64,000 nucleotides of DNA from positions 186,001 to 250,000 of the forward strand of contig NZ_JBGUAW010000005.1 in the NCBI RefSeq assembly GCF_041821045.1, given 5' to 3'. How positions within the stretch are numbered: position 1 is the first letter of the stretch; each line of letters opens with the position of its first letter. This document shows, one piece after another, positions 15,035 through 24,177 of the stretch. The notes under the pieces are model-generated. The model was given only the letters and a program-made list of their open reading frames with translations, made no database searches and had not been told where the DNA came from. Made by a program: the position numbers and the translations under genes. This DNA is from Thiohalorhabdus sp. Cl-TMA (lineage in GTDB: Bacteria; Pseudomonadota; Gammaproteobacteria; Thiohalorhabdales; Thiohalorhabdaceae).

Positions 15035-17288
15035 CCGGAAGAGCGAGCAGGACCTCCCGCCCGGCTCGGAGCAGCAGGAGCAGCGGCCGGAGTCGGCCCT
15101 GGGGAGTACCGACTTCAGCACCTGGTCCCGCGAGGACCTGATCGCCCGGCTCCGCCACCTGGAGGCGGATCTGGCGGCCGAATCCTCTCCCGAGGACTAC
15201 CGGCGCATGCTCTACGAGCTCCAGGTCCACCAGATCGAGCTGGAGATGCAGAACCGGGAGATGCGCGAGCTGCGGAGCCAGCTCGAGGATTCCCGGGACC
15301 TGTACGTGGACCTCTACGACTCCGCCCCCGTGGCCTACCTGACCCTGAACCGGGAGGGCCTGATCCGTTCCATCAACCTCACCGGCGCCGAGCTGCTGCG
15401 CTGGGAGCGCGAGAGCCTGAGCGAGAAGCCCTTCTCCGGATTCCTGCGCCCCGATCACGTGCCCGGGTTCTTCAGCTACCTGCGGGAGCTGCTGCGGGAG
15501 GGCCACGCCCGCCCCATCGAGGTGTGCCTCGGACCGCCGGGCGGTGCTCCCAGAACGGTGAAAGTGGAGGGCGCCCAGGCCGTCTCCCCCCGGGACGGCG
15601 AAACCGTGGCCCGGCTGATCCTCACCGACGTCACGGAGGTCAAGGAAACGGAGGCCCTGCAGCGCCGCGTCAACCGCGCCCTGCGCGCCCTGAGCCGTGT
15701 CCAGGACGCCGCGCGTGCGGCGCAGAGCTGCCGCTGCCTCATGGACCAGGTCTGCCGCTTCCTGAACGAGGATGCGGGGTATGCCCTCGCCTGGGTGGGG
15801 GAGCCGGTGACGGACGGAACCGGCTCGGTGCGGATCCTGGGGGCCAGTGGGGCCACCGGCTATCTGGACCGGGTCATCGGCGAGATCCGCTGGACACCCG
15901 ATGACCAGGGCGGCCGGGGCCCCTTCGGCCGGGCGGTGCAGACCCGCGAGCCGGTCATCAGCAACTCCGTGGGCACGGACCCCTCCTTTGCGCCGTGGCG
16001 GGAGCGCGCCCTGACTCATAACCTGAACGCGGTCGCCGGCATACCCCTGGTGGAGGGCGACAGGGCCCTCGGCGTGCTCGGCCTCTACGCTGAGGATGCG
16101 GAGTCCTTCGACGACGAGGAGATGCAGTGGCTGACCCGGGTGGCGGACGAGGTGGCCACCGCCTGGATCTCCCTGCGCCATCGGGAGGAGCGGTGCAAGG
16201 CCGAGGAGGAGCGCAACCGGCTGGTGGAGATCCTCGAGGCCACCCCGGACTTCGTGGCCATCGCCACGGCCGACGAGCGGGTCGTCTACTGGAACGCCGG
16301 CGCCTACGAGGTGCTGGGCTACGACCCGGAGAACTACCGTCCGGAGGAGCATGTGGTCCGGGACCACTTCCCGCGCTGGGCGTACGAGTGCCTGACCACC
16401 GAAGTGCTCCCCCTGGTCCGGGAGCGGGGCGTCTGGCGCGGCGAGACGGCCTTTCTGAGCCGGGACGGCCGGGAAGTGCCGGTGAATCAGGTGATCCTGG
16501 CCCATTACGGGCCGGAGGGGGAGTTGGAATACTACTCCACCATCGCCCACGACCTGAGCACCTTCAAGCGCCAGCGCGCCGAGCTGGAGCGCAGCCGCCG
16601 GCTCATGGCCCTCGGCGAGCTGGGCTCGGTGCTGGCCCACCAGCTCAACCAGCCGCTCACGGCGGCGCTGACCTTCGCCGAGGGCACCCTGCAGCGGTTC
16701 GACAGACTGGAGGAGGTGCCCGCCGGCCTGCGCGAGGGCCTGGAGCAGATCCGCGTCCAGGTGGAGAAGGCGGGCGGCATCGTCCGCGACCTGCGCAACT
16801 TCCTGCGCGGCGGATCGCCCCATTTCCAGCGCGTGGACCTCAATGCCCTGGTGCAGACGGTGGGTCCGCGCCTGGAGATGGGCCGGGAGACCCTGGTGCC
16901 CTGCCTGGAGCAGCATCTGGCCGACGACCTGCCGTACGTTTCCGCCGACCCCACCCTGGTCCAGGAATGCCTCCAGAACCTGGTGAACAACGCCACCGAG
17001 GCCATGGAGGACCAGGCGGCGCCGGTGGTCCATATCACCACCGAGTCCCGGGCGGATGGGCTCGTGGAGGTCCGGGTGCGGGACTCGGGGGGAGGGCTTC
17101 CCGAGCCCATGCAGGAGAACCTGGACCGGCCCCTGTACACCACCAAGCCCGGCGGCCTGGGGCTCGGCGTGGCCATCTGCCGCTCGGTGATCGAGGCCCA
17201 CGACGGCAACCTGTGGGCCACCCCCAACGAGCCGGAGCCCGGAACCACCTTCCACTTCACCCTGAAGGCCGCGGATCGCGACGCCTGA
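15024..17288 (+). CDS. PAS-GAF-PAS sensor histidine kinase (754 aa)
   Basis: GTG start overlapping the end of the CheB-CheR gene. Order: an N-terminal coiled segment (YELQVHQIELEMQNREMREL), PAS (about 95-210, ending LILTDVTEVKE), GAF (about 225-380, with AGIPLVEGDRALGVLGLYA), PAS (about 395-510), HisKA with LAHQLNQPLTAAL, and HATPase_c with NLVNNATEAM, VRDSGGGL and LGLGVAICRSVI. Cytoplasmic; no membrane segment. The ELEMQNREMREL segment plus PAS is a recurring N-terminus in kinases that accompany CheB-CheR fusions. About half of its residues appear identical to the next kinase (17585-19876), so they are tandem duplicates. No receiver domain. Confidence 0.92.
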   Translation: MRGDRKSEQDLPPGSEQQEQRPESALGSTDFSTWSREDLIARLRHLEADLAAESSPEDYRRMLYELQVHQIELEMQNREMRELRSQLEDSRDLYVDLYDSAPVAYLTLNREGLIRSINLTGAELLRWERESLSEKPFSGFLRPDHVPGFFSYLRELLREGHARPIEVCLGPPGGAPRTVKVEGAQAVSPRDGETVARLILTDVTEVKETEALQRRVNRALRALSRVQDAARAAQSCRCLMDQVCRFLNEDAGYALAWVGEPVTDGTGSVRILGASGATGYLDRVIGEIRWTPDDQGGRGPFGRAVQTREPVISNSVGTDPSFAPWRERALTHNLNAVAGIPLVEGDRALGVLGLYAEDAESFDDEEMQWLTRVADEVATAWISLRHREERCKAEEERNRLVEILEATPDFVAIATADERVVYWNAGAYEVLGYDPENYRPEEHVVRDHFPRWAYECLTTEVLPLVRERGVWRGETAFLSRDGREVPVNQVILAHYGPEGELEYYSTIAHDLSTFKRQRAELERSRRLMALGELGSVLAHQLNQPLTAALTFAEGTLQRFDRLEEVPAGLREGLEQIRVQVEKAGGIVRDLRNFLRGGSPHFQRVDLNALVQTVGPRLEMGRETLVPCLEQHLADDLPYVSADPTLVQECLQNLVNNATEAMEDQAAPVVHITTESRADGLVEVRVRDSGGGLPEPMQENLDRPLYTTKPGGLGLGVAICRSVIEAHDGNLWATPNEPEPGTTFHFTLKAADRDA

Positions 17289-17584
17289 GCGGGGATACGG
17301 ATACAGCCCCGAGGGTGTGCGGAAAAGCCGGAGTGGAATGCTGGGTTTTATGCATATTTTTGGATACAGTGGGGGAGAACCGGTTCACGGGTCTGGACCG
17401 TTTTCCGGAACCGGCGGCCACCCGTTCGGCCCGCCGGTCGTCTGATGTGTAGAGCGTAATGGAAGCGAGTCCCGCGGGGGGAGGTGCTTGGCATGATCCA
17501 TCCGGATGCGCGGGGTAACGGCGGGTCAAGAGGGGAAACCGCGGAGCTCCGGGGGAGCTTGGGCCCGGCACCCGGGGGCCGCCC

Positions 17585-19876
17585 ATGAGGAATGAACACC
17601 GTGATGCCCCCTTCTTGTCCGCCTCGGCCGATGCCCTCATGAACAGGGAAACGGGCGGTTCGCGGTCCTACGCGGATGTCGGCGCCTGGTCCGGGGCGGA
17701 CCTGGAAAATCGCCTCCAGGAGCTCCGGAAGGCGCTCCAGGACCCCCAATCCGCGCCGCCCAAGCAGCGGGACCGCTACGAGCTGGAGGCGCAGCGCATC
17801 GAGCTGGAGATGCAGAATCGCGAGCTGCGCGAGCTGCAGGCGGAGATGCAGGCCTCCCGGGATCTGTACGCGGACCTTTACGATTTCGCCCCCCAGACCT
17901 ATCTGGCGGTGAGCCGGGAGGGGCTGATCCGGGCCATCAACCTCACCGGCGCCCAGATGCTCGGCTGGGAGCGCGGTAACCTCACCGGAAAGCCCCTGGC
18001 CCCGTTCGTTCACGCCGAGGACCAGCCGGCCTTCTTCACCTTTCTCCGCAAGCTGTTCGAGGAGGGGGAGCGCACCTCCCGGGAGATCCGCTTTTCCCCC
18101 AAGGGCGGCAGCCCATGCACGGTGGTCCTGGAGGGCATCCTCGGCAGCGCGCCCGCCGAGGGCACCCCCTTCGCCCGGCTGGCGGTGACGGACATTACCG
18201 AGCGCAAACGGGCGGAGGCCATCAAGGAGCGGGAGAACCGCGTGCTGCGGGGGCTCCAGGCGGTCCAGCACACGGTCCGGGAAGGGGCCGATCTGCCCAC
18301 CCTGCTGCAGAGGGTCTGCCAGCACCTGAACGAGGAGGCCGGCTACGCCCTGGCCTGGATCGCCCAGCCCGTGGACGACGCCGAGCGGTCCATCCGGATC
18401 ATGGGGCTGGCGGGGGAGACCCGCTACGTGGAGGCCATGCAGGGGCGCGTTAGCCTGACCTGGGGCCCGGGCGCCGACGGCGGCGAGAACGCCCTGGGCT
18501 ATATGGCGCGCACGGGGGAGTATCTGGTGAGCAACTCCCTCAGGGAGGAGAGCCTTTGGGCGGGTCGGGATATTGCCCATAGCATGGGCATGAACGCCGC
18601 TGCCGGTCTGCCCCTGGTCTACGACGATCGCGTGGTCGGTCTCATGGGCCTGTATGCCTGGGACCGGGACGCCTTCGACGAGGGGGAGATGCGCTGGCTG
18701 CTCCAGCTTGCCAACGAGCTGGCCACCGCCTGGGCCACGCTGGCGTACCAGGAGCAGCACCGGCAGTCGGAGCAGGAGCGCCAGTACCTGCTGGAGTTCC
18801 TGAACGCCACACCCGACTTCGTGGCCATGGCGGATGTGGCGGGCAACGTCCTCTATCGGAATCCCGGGGCCTATCGGCTGCTGGGCCAGGATCCGGCCCA
18901 CAGGCCCCTGGAATCCATCCGCATGTCCGAGGCGCATCCCCAGTGGTCCTGGCACCGGCTCCTGAACGAGGCCTTCCCCACCGCCCGGCAGGAAGGGGTC
19001 TGGCAGGGCGAGATGGCCTTCCTGGACACCGCCGGCCGGGAGATCCCCGTCCATCAGGTGATCGTCGCCCACTACGGCGACGACGGCTCGGTGGAGCGCT
19101 TCTCCACCATCGCCCACGACCTCACCGCCTTCAAGCGTCAGCGCGCCGAGCTGGAGCGCACCCGGCGCTCCGTGGCCCTGGACGAGCTCGGCTCGGTGAT
19201 CGCCCATCAGCTCAACCAGCCCCTGACCGCCGCCCTGATGTACGCCGACGGCACCCTGAACCGCTGGCAGGGGCAGCAGGGCGTTCCCGATGGCTCGGAG
19301 GAGGGGGTGGTGCGGGTCAAGGAGCAGGTGCAGAAGGCGGTGGAAATCGTCCAGGACCTGCGCAAGTTCCTGAACGGCGGCAAGCCGCAGCTCCAGCCCC
19401 TGGACCTCAACGCCCTCATCGAGCGGATCGGCCCCCGCCTCATCCTGGGCCGGGAGACCCACCAGCACCACCTGCGCGAGGATCTGGACCCCGACCTGCC
19501 CGAGGTGTCCGCCGATTCCACCCTGCTCCAGGAGTGCCTCCAGAACCTGGTCAACAACGCCGCCGAGGCCATGCAGGAGGCGGAGGTGGACGAGCCCGCG
19601 GTGGATATCCGGACCCGCTTCCGGGAGGACGGCATGGTGGAGGTGCAGGTCCGCGATAGCGGGGTGGGACTGCCGGAGACCCTGCGGGAGAACCTGAATC
19701 AGCCCCTGTTCACCACCAAGCCGGGCGGCATCGGGCTCGGCGTGGGGATCTGCCGCTCGGTGGTGGAGGCGCACGGCGGCGTCCTCTGGGCCACCCCCAA
19801 CGACCCCGAGCCGGGCACCACCTTCCACTTCACCCTCAAGCCGGTGGAGGCCGACCCGGAGGAGGAAGCCGGCTGA
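17585..19876 (+). CDS. PAS-GAF-PAS sensor histidine kinase, tandem paralogue (763 aa)
   Basis: Same architecture and length as the preceding kinase: coiled segment with IELEMQNRELRELQ, PAS, GAF (LPLVYDDRVVGLMGLYAWD), PAS (ATPDFVAMADVAGNVLY), HisKA with IAHQLNQPLTAAL and HATPase_c with NLVNNAAEAM, VRDSGVGL and IGLGVGICRSVV. The start could also be the ATG 18 codons further in (17639); neither has a strong ribosome binding site. A 296-base gap containing an AT-rich patch near 17350 separates it from the upstream gene, so it may have its own promoter. Divergence is concentrated in the PAS domains, suggesting that the copies sense different signals through similar outputs. Confidence 0.92.
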   Translation: MRNEHRDAPFLSASADALMNRETGGSRSYADVGAWSGADLENRLQELRKALQDPQSAPPKQRDRYELEAQRIELEMQNRELRELQAEMQASRDLYADLYDFAPQTYLAVSREGLIRAINLTGAQMLGWERGNLTGKPLAPFVHAEDQPAFFTFLRKLFEEGERTSREIRFSPKGGSPCTVVLEGILGSAPAEGTPFARLAVTDITERKRAEAIKERENRVLRGLQAVQHTVREGADLPTLLQRVCQHLNEEAGYALAWIAQPVDDAERSIRIMGLAGETRYVEAMQGRVSLTWGPGADGGENALGYMARTGEYLVSNSLREESLWAGRDIAHSMGMNAAAGLPLVYDDRVVGLMGLYAWDRDAFDEGEMRWLLQLANELATAWATLAYQEQHRQSEQERQYLLEFLNATPDFVAMADVAGNVLYRNPGAYRLLGQDPAHRPLESIRMSEAHPQWSWHRLLNEAFPTARQEGVWQGEMAFLDTAGREIPVHQVIVAHYGDDGSVERFSTIAHDLTAFKRQRAELERTRRSVALDELGSVIAHQLNQPLTAALMYADGTLNRWQGQQGVPDGSEEGVVRVKEQVQKAVEIVQDLRKFLNGGKPQLQPLDLNALIERIGPRLILGRETHQHHLREDLDPDLPEVSADSTLLQECLQNLVNNAAEAMQEAEVDEPAVDIRTRFREDGMVEVQVRDSGVGLPETLRENLNQPLFTTKPGGIGLGVGICRSVVEAHGGVLWATPNDPEPGTTFHFTLKPVEADPEEEAG

Positions 19877-19901
19877 GCGGCCTGGAGCGCCGTCCCGGGC
19901 A

Positions 19902-21014
19902 TCAGCCGGGTACGGTGAGCACCCGGCGCACGGCGACGGCGTGCCCCTTCCGCTCCTCCAGCCAGGCCAGGAGCGCCCGGGCCGCGTAGGCCCACTCTCC
20001 CCGCACCAGGCCCCGCCCGGCGGCCACCCGGCGGAAGCGCGTCAGGTCCTGCTCGCCGGGTCCGCACACCGCCAGGTAACGGTCCAGGGCGGCCTCGTTC
20101 TCCGTACCGGTGGTGGCCCGCAGTGCCCGTTCGCCTTCCGGGGGTGGAAACGTCCAAGTGCTCCCTTGAATGGCCACGTTCCCCGCCAGCACGCTCACCC
20201 GGCCGTCGGGATAGAGGTCGAAAAGGGTGCAGCGGTCTCCCGGGCTGCCGCCGGTGACGCGCAGATGGAAGGTGCGCCCTGCCCGCAGCCGCTTCCCGAG
20301 GGGCCGGCCCGCGGCACTCACCGCCCGGAGCCGGAGGCCGCCGCGCGCATAGCCGGAGAGGTCCACCGCCGCCAGGGTGTCGGCGAGCGGGAGCTGCACG
20401 CCGTCGGCCCGGTAGATCCAGTCGCCGTCGCGCCGGTCCAGGGAGAGGGCCACCTCCCGGACATCGTCCCCGCCGCCGGTGAGTGCGCGGTCGAGCCGCC
20501 GTACCAGCGGCGCCCCCGTGAGCCCGGCGGGTCCCCGCCAGCGGATCCGGGCCGGCTCGCCGGCCCACTCCGCCCGCAGATTTTCCGCCAGCACCGCCCA
20601 GGCCGGGCGTAGATCCAGGCGCCAGCGCACGTAGAACCGCGCCCCGCGCTCCGCGACTCGGTCCCTGCGGGCATGGTCCAGCCGCTGCCGGGCGTGCAGC
20701 CGGATTTGCTGCCGGTAGCTCCGTTCCGACGGCTCGCCGGCGCCCCGGCGCGTGCGGCTCTCCACGGCGCTGCGCACCCACACGGAGCGCTGCTGGCCGA
20801 GGTCCTGCAAGGCCTCGGCCCGGGCATCCGGGAGGCTGGTGCCCCGGCCGTAGCCGTAGAGCAGGTCGGGGTGGGGCGCTGGCTGTCCGAACCAGTCGGG
20901 GGTGTCCGGGCCGGGTGCGGCGCTGTCCGTCGCGCAGGCGGCGAGCAGGAGGCCGCCGCACAGGCCGGCAAAGCGGCGGACGTAGCGGGAAAAGCCCATG
21001 CTGGGGTACGCCAT
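19902..21014 (-). CDS. LPP20/DUF4384-like lipoprotein (370 aa)
   Basis: A signal peptide ends in a lipobox GGLLLAAC, predicting an outer-membrane lipoprotein. Residues ~40-180 resemble the LPP20 family: WFGQPAPHPDLLYGYG followed by ARAEALQDLG. The C-terminal part resembles DUF4384: LRAGRTFHLRVTGGSPGDRCTLFDLYPDGRVSVL. Other genomes often place DUF4384 next to or inside caspase-like proteins, and here the gene is divergent (131 bases) from a lipoprotein with a caspase-like domain. This supports a shared envelope function, perhaps as a partner or regulator. The start at 21014 has GAGGGAG just upstream; an ATG five codons later is the alternative. Family calls are by motif only. Confidence 0.75.
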   Translation of the reverse strand: MAYPSMGFSRYVRRFAGLCGGLLLAACATDSAAPGPDTPDWFGQPAPHPDLLYGYGRGTSLPDARAEALQDLGQQRSVWVRSAVESRTRRGAGEPSERSYRQQIRLHARQRLDHARRDRVAERGARFYVRWRLDLRPAWAVLAENLRAEWAGEPARIRWRGPAGLTGAPLVRRLDRALTGGGDDVREVALSLDRRDGDWIYRADGVQLPLADTLAAVDLSGYARGGLRLRAVSAAGRPLGKRLRAGRTFHLRVTGGSPGDRCTLFDLYPDGRVSVLAGNVAIQGSTWTFPPPEGERALRATTGTENEAALDRYLAVCGPGEQDLTRFRRVAAGRGLVRGEWAYAARALLAWLEERKGHAVAVRRVLTVPG

Positions 21015-21145
21015 GGCTCCCTCGAACGGACCGGCAACGGGGACGGCGTCCCGGGAATGGGTGGGAGGCGGACAATCTGGCAGAATCTCTCCCGGGGCGC
21101 AATGTCCGCCCCGGATGCCGCATCCCCTGGGAGACCCGAACCGCC

Positions 21146-24055
21146 ATGAACCGTTCCATCCTGCTTTCGGCCGTCCTCCTGGGACTGCTCGTCCTGGGCG
21201 GATGCGCCTCGCCGGGAAAGCGTGTCTGGCCCGCTCCGGACGGCGCCGCCGGGGCGCCCGACCAGTCCGGGGCGCCCCTGTTCATCTTCCGCACCGGCGG
21301 GGCGGTGCGCGGCGCGCCGGCGCTCGGGCCGGGCGGCAAGGTGTACCTGGCTTCCCGGGACGGCCATGTCTACGCCGTCTCCCCGTCCGGAGCCAAGGAA
21401 TGGGCCTACGAGCTGGGCGCGGCGGACGGGGAGGCCGCCGTGGCGGTGGCGCCCGACGGCCGGATCTACGCCGCCGCCGGCGGGCGTGTCCACGCCCTGA
21501 GCCCCGACGGCGAGCGCCGCTGGGTCTACGCCACCCGGGGGACGGTGCGCGGCGCGCCGGTGCCCGGTCCCGACGGCACCCTCTACGTGGCCTCGGCGGA
21601 CGACGCCACGAAGAAGGACGACGGCTACACCTATCCCGTCGACCACCTCCACGCCGTCACGCCCCGGGGAGAGCGCAAGTGGGTCCGGGAGGCGGCGGGC
21701 GGCGTGGCCGCACCGCCGGCGGTGGCTCCCGGCGGCACCGTATACCTGGCCACCCGCGACGGCGGGGTCCACGCGCTGAACCCGGACGGTGACCGCAAGT
21801 GGTCGCGGGCGGTCCCCGGGCCCCTGTCGGCGTCCCCCGCCGTAGGGCCGGAGGGCGCTGTCTACGTGGGCTCGAAGGAGGGGCGTCTCCACGCCCTGAC
21901 GGCGGCGGGCGAGCGAAGATGGACGCAAGAGATGGGCGGCGCCGTGACGGCCGCCCCGGCGGTGGCCCCGGACGGCACGGTGTACGCGGGCTCCGGGGAC
22001 GGCCGCATCCACGCCCTGACCCCGGCCGGCGAGGAGAAATGGACCTACGCCACCGACGGTCCGGTGGCCACCACGCCCGCCGTGGGCCCGGACGGTACGG
22101 TGTACGCTGGCTCGGACGACGGCTTCCTCTACGCCCTCACGCCCGACGGCACGCGGCGCTGGGCCCGGGGCACCGGAGAGCCGGTCCGCTCCTCGCCGGT
22201 GATCGGCCCCGGCGACCGCGTGTATGTGGGCTCGGACAGCCGCCGCCTGTACGCCTGGCGGGGCTGGCCGGAATGGGTGGCCCGTTTCCCGGCGGACCCG
22301 CCGGAGGCCCGGGGGCGGTTCCGGTGGCGGGCCGGGCACGGCCATCCGGCGCCCCATACCGACGGCACGAGCCTGGCCACGGTGCGCCAGCTCGCCGAAC
22401 GCCGGTTCCGGCATGCCCTCGCCACCTATCGCCGGCTGCCGCCGGACCTGCGGGAGCGCCAGTGGCGCCTGGCGCTGGCGCGTCCGCTGCCGCCGCGGCT
22501 CGCCAAGGACGAGTTCGAATCCAGCCGGCGCTTCCGGGAGCGGCTCGACCGGGCCCGGAAGGCGTATCGCCAGAGCGTGGAGGACCACAACCGGCGGGTG
22601 TCGGAGCTGGAGACGGCCATCCGGGGCTTCCGCCGCGACCGCCGGCGCCTGCCCGCCTGGAAGCGGGAGCAGATCCTGCGCCGCACCTTCCTGGAGGTGC
22701 TCGGCGATCCCGAGCTGCGCGATATCCGCTACGACGCCGACAGCCGGACCTTCTACGGCGAGATCGTCGCCAACCGGGGCGGCGGGCTCCAGCGCACCGT
22801 GGCCCTGAAGCGGGCGGTGTCCCCGGAGGCGGCCCGGCGCCTCAAGCCCCGCCTGCAACGGGTCGATCCCGAGGTCACCTTCGAGGTCGGCGACGACGGC
22901 GGCCTGGAGTGGGCCGACGCGGCGGTGGCCGTGGACGGCACCCGCTACGCCCTGCTGCCCACCGGGGCGCCCGCGCCCGTGGACGTGCGCGTCCGGGTGG
23001 CCGGGCCGGCGCCGGAGCGCGTGGACCTCACCGGCCTCAGGGTCCGGGGGGCCGGCGAGGACCTGGACCTGACGGTGACCCGGGACCCGGAGATCCGCGC
23101 CCTGCAGGAGCGCATCGTCCAGGCCCGCGAGCGCATCGCCGCCGAGCGGCTCAAGGAGCGGCGCCTGGCCCGGCTCAAGGAGCGCCTGGCGGAGCTGCAG
23201 GGGCGCCGCGGCGCGGACGCCGCGCCCAACGCCCGGACCCGCGAGCTCCTGGAAGGGCTGCCCGAGGCGGCGCGCCCCCGTCCCCACGGCGTGGCCGTGA
23301 TCATCGGCAATCGCCACTACGGCGGCGCGGACAGCGACATCCCGGATGTTCGCTACGCCCACAACGACGCCCGCGCCATGGCCCGCTTCGCCCGCCGCAC
23401 CCTCGGCTTCCGGGCGGGCAACGTGGTGGTGCTCGAGGACGCCTCCAAGGCGCGTCTGGAGGCCTGGCTGGGCTCCGCCAGCCATCCGGGGGGGCGGCTG
23501 GCGGATCTGGTGAAGCCGGGCCGGTCGGAGGTGTTCGTCTACTATTCCGGCCACGGCGTGCCCGGGGCGCGCGAGGGGCGCAGCCACCTGCTGCCCGTGG
23601 ACGCCTCCCCGGACCAGGTGGCCATCACCGGCTATGCCCTGACGACCCTCTACCGCAACCTCTCCCAATTGCCCGCCAAGCGCGTGACCGTGGCCCTGGA
23701 CGCCTGCTTCTCGGGCCGCTCGCCCGGGGGCGCGGTGGTGCGCAACGCCTCGCCCGCCACCCTGACGGTGAAGGGGGTGCGGCCCGGGCTGGCGGGCGGC
23801 ACCGTCCTGGCCGCCGCCGCGCCGGAGCAGATCGCCTCCTGGGACACGGAAGCGCGGCTGGGGCTGTTCACCCGGTACTGGCTGAAGGGGGTGAGTGGCG
23901 CGGCCGACGCCGACGGCGACCGCCGCGTCACCGCCGGCGAGCTGCACGACTTCCTCGGCGAGCGGGTCACCTACCAGGCCCGCCGGCGCTACGGCCGGGT
24001 CCAGGAGCCGCGCCTGTTCGGCCCGCCGGAGCGGGTGGTGGCGGAGCTGCCCTGA
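21146..24055 (+). CDS. Lipoprotein with eight-bladed propeller and C-terminal caspase-like peptidase (969 aa)
   Basis: The ATG at 21146 starts a lipoprotein signal peptide (SAVLLGLLVLGGC, Cys20) with GGGAG upstream; coding before it is not convincing. Residues ~45-375 hold eight repeats of a PQQ-type propeller blade, each with P-x-V/L-GPDG-x-VY-x-GS-x-DG...YALTPDG-x2-W. A charged helical region (~400-700) follows, including RERLDRARKAYRQ and KERRLARLKERLAEL. The C-terminal ~250 residues are a C14 caspase-like domain: VAVIIGNRHY, catalytic His803 in VYYSGHG and Cys854 in ALDACFSG, then AAAPEQIASW. Both catalytic residues are present, so it should be an active Arg/Lys-type peptidase on the periplasmic face. 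It is the first gene of an apparent envelope operon. Confidence 0.9.
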   Translation: MNRSILLSAVLLGLLVLGGCASPGKRVWPAPDGAAGAPDQSGAPLFIFRTGGAVRGAPALGPGGKVYLASRDGHVYAVSPSGAKEWAYELGAADGEAAVAVAPDGRIYAAAGGRVHALSPDGERRWVYATRGTVRGAPVPGPDGTLYVASADDATKKDDGYTYPVDHLHAVTPRGERKWVREAAGGVAAPPAVAPGGTVYLATRDGGVHALNPDGDRKWSRAVPGPLSASPAVGPEGAVYVGSKEGRLHALTAAGERRWTQEMGGAVTAAPAVAPDGTVYAGSGDGRIHALTPAGEEKWTYATDGPVATTPAVGPDGTVYAGSDDGFLYALTPDGTRRWARGTGEPVRSSPVIGPGDRVYVGSDSRRLYAWRGWPEWVARFPADPPEARGRFRWRAGHGHPAPHTDGTSLATVRQLAERRFRHALATYRRLPPDLRERQWRLALARPLPPRLAKDEFESSRRFRERLDRARKAYRQSVEDHNRRVSELETAIRGFRRDRRRLPAWKREQILRRTFLEVLGDPELRDIRYDADSRTFYGEIVANRGGGLQRTVALKRAVSPEAARRLKPRLQRVDPEVTFEVGDDGGLEWADAAVAVDGTRYALLPTGAPAPVDVRVRVAGPAPERVDLTGLRVRGAGEDLDLTVTRDPEIRALQERIVQARERIAAERLKERRLARLKERLAELQGRRGADAAPNARTRELLEGLPEAARPRPHGVAVIIGNRHYGGADSDIPDVRYAHNDARAMARFARRTLGFRAGNVVVLEDASKARLEAWLGSASHPGGRLADLVKPGRSEVFVYYSGHGVPGAREGRSHLLPVDASPDQVAITGYALTTLYRNLSQLPAKRVTVALDACFSGRSPGGAVVRNASPATLTVKGVRPGLAGGTVLAAAAPEQIASWDTEARLGLFTRYWLKGVSGAADADGDRRVTAGELHDFLGERVTYQARRRYGRVQEPRLFGPPERVVAELP

Positions 24056-24113
24056 GGCGGGGGTGCTCCGGAAACGGCGGGCAAGGGAAGTTGACCGGAG
24101 CGCGGCGAGCCGC

Positions 24114-24144
24114 GATCCTTTCCCGGCCGGGGGCGGGAAGGATC
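24114..24144 (+). repeat. Intercistronic hairpin after the caspase-like gene
   Basis: Arms GATCCTTTCCCG and CGGGAAGGATC pair apart from one bulged T, around a G-rich loop. A second small perfect dyad CGCGGC-GA-GCCGCG lies directly before it (24101-24114). No T-run follows. It may stabilise or separate the caspase-like message from the downstream gene, whose ribosome binding site starts about 20 bases later. Confidence 0.4.
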
Positions 24145-24177
24145 ACCAGGAACGGAAAGGCCACAAAGGGGAACGGC

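Noticed and set aside
22510-22540. tRNA-like TTCGAATCC string
   Set aside because: It lies in the coding sequence of the caspase-like gene and no cloverleaf can be drawn around it; no tRNA was found anywhere in the window.
20318-23947. Very long minus-strand open frame (over 1200 codons) opposite the caspase-like gene
   Set aside because: Composition is Gly/Arg/His/Pro-rich with no motifs, and it exactly mirrors the GC-rich third positions of the real plus-strand gene.
21799-24177. Long plus-strand frame overlapping the caspase-like gene and continuous with the haem lipoprotein
   Set aside because: The part before 24178 is an out-of-frame shadow of the caspase-like gene (Arg/Gly/Pro-rich); only the part from the ATG at 24178 has a ribosome binding site and a signal peptide.
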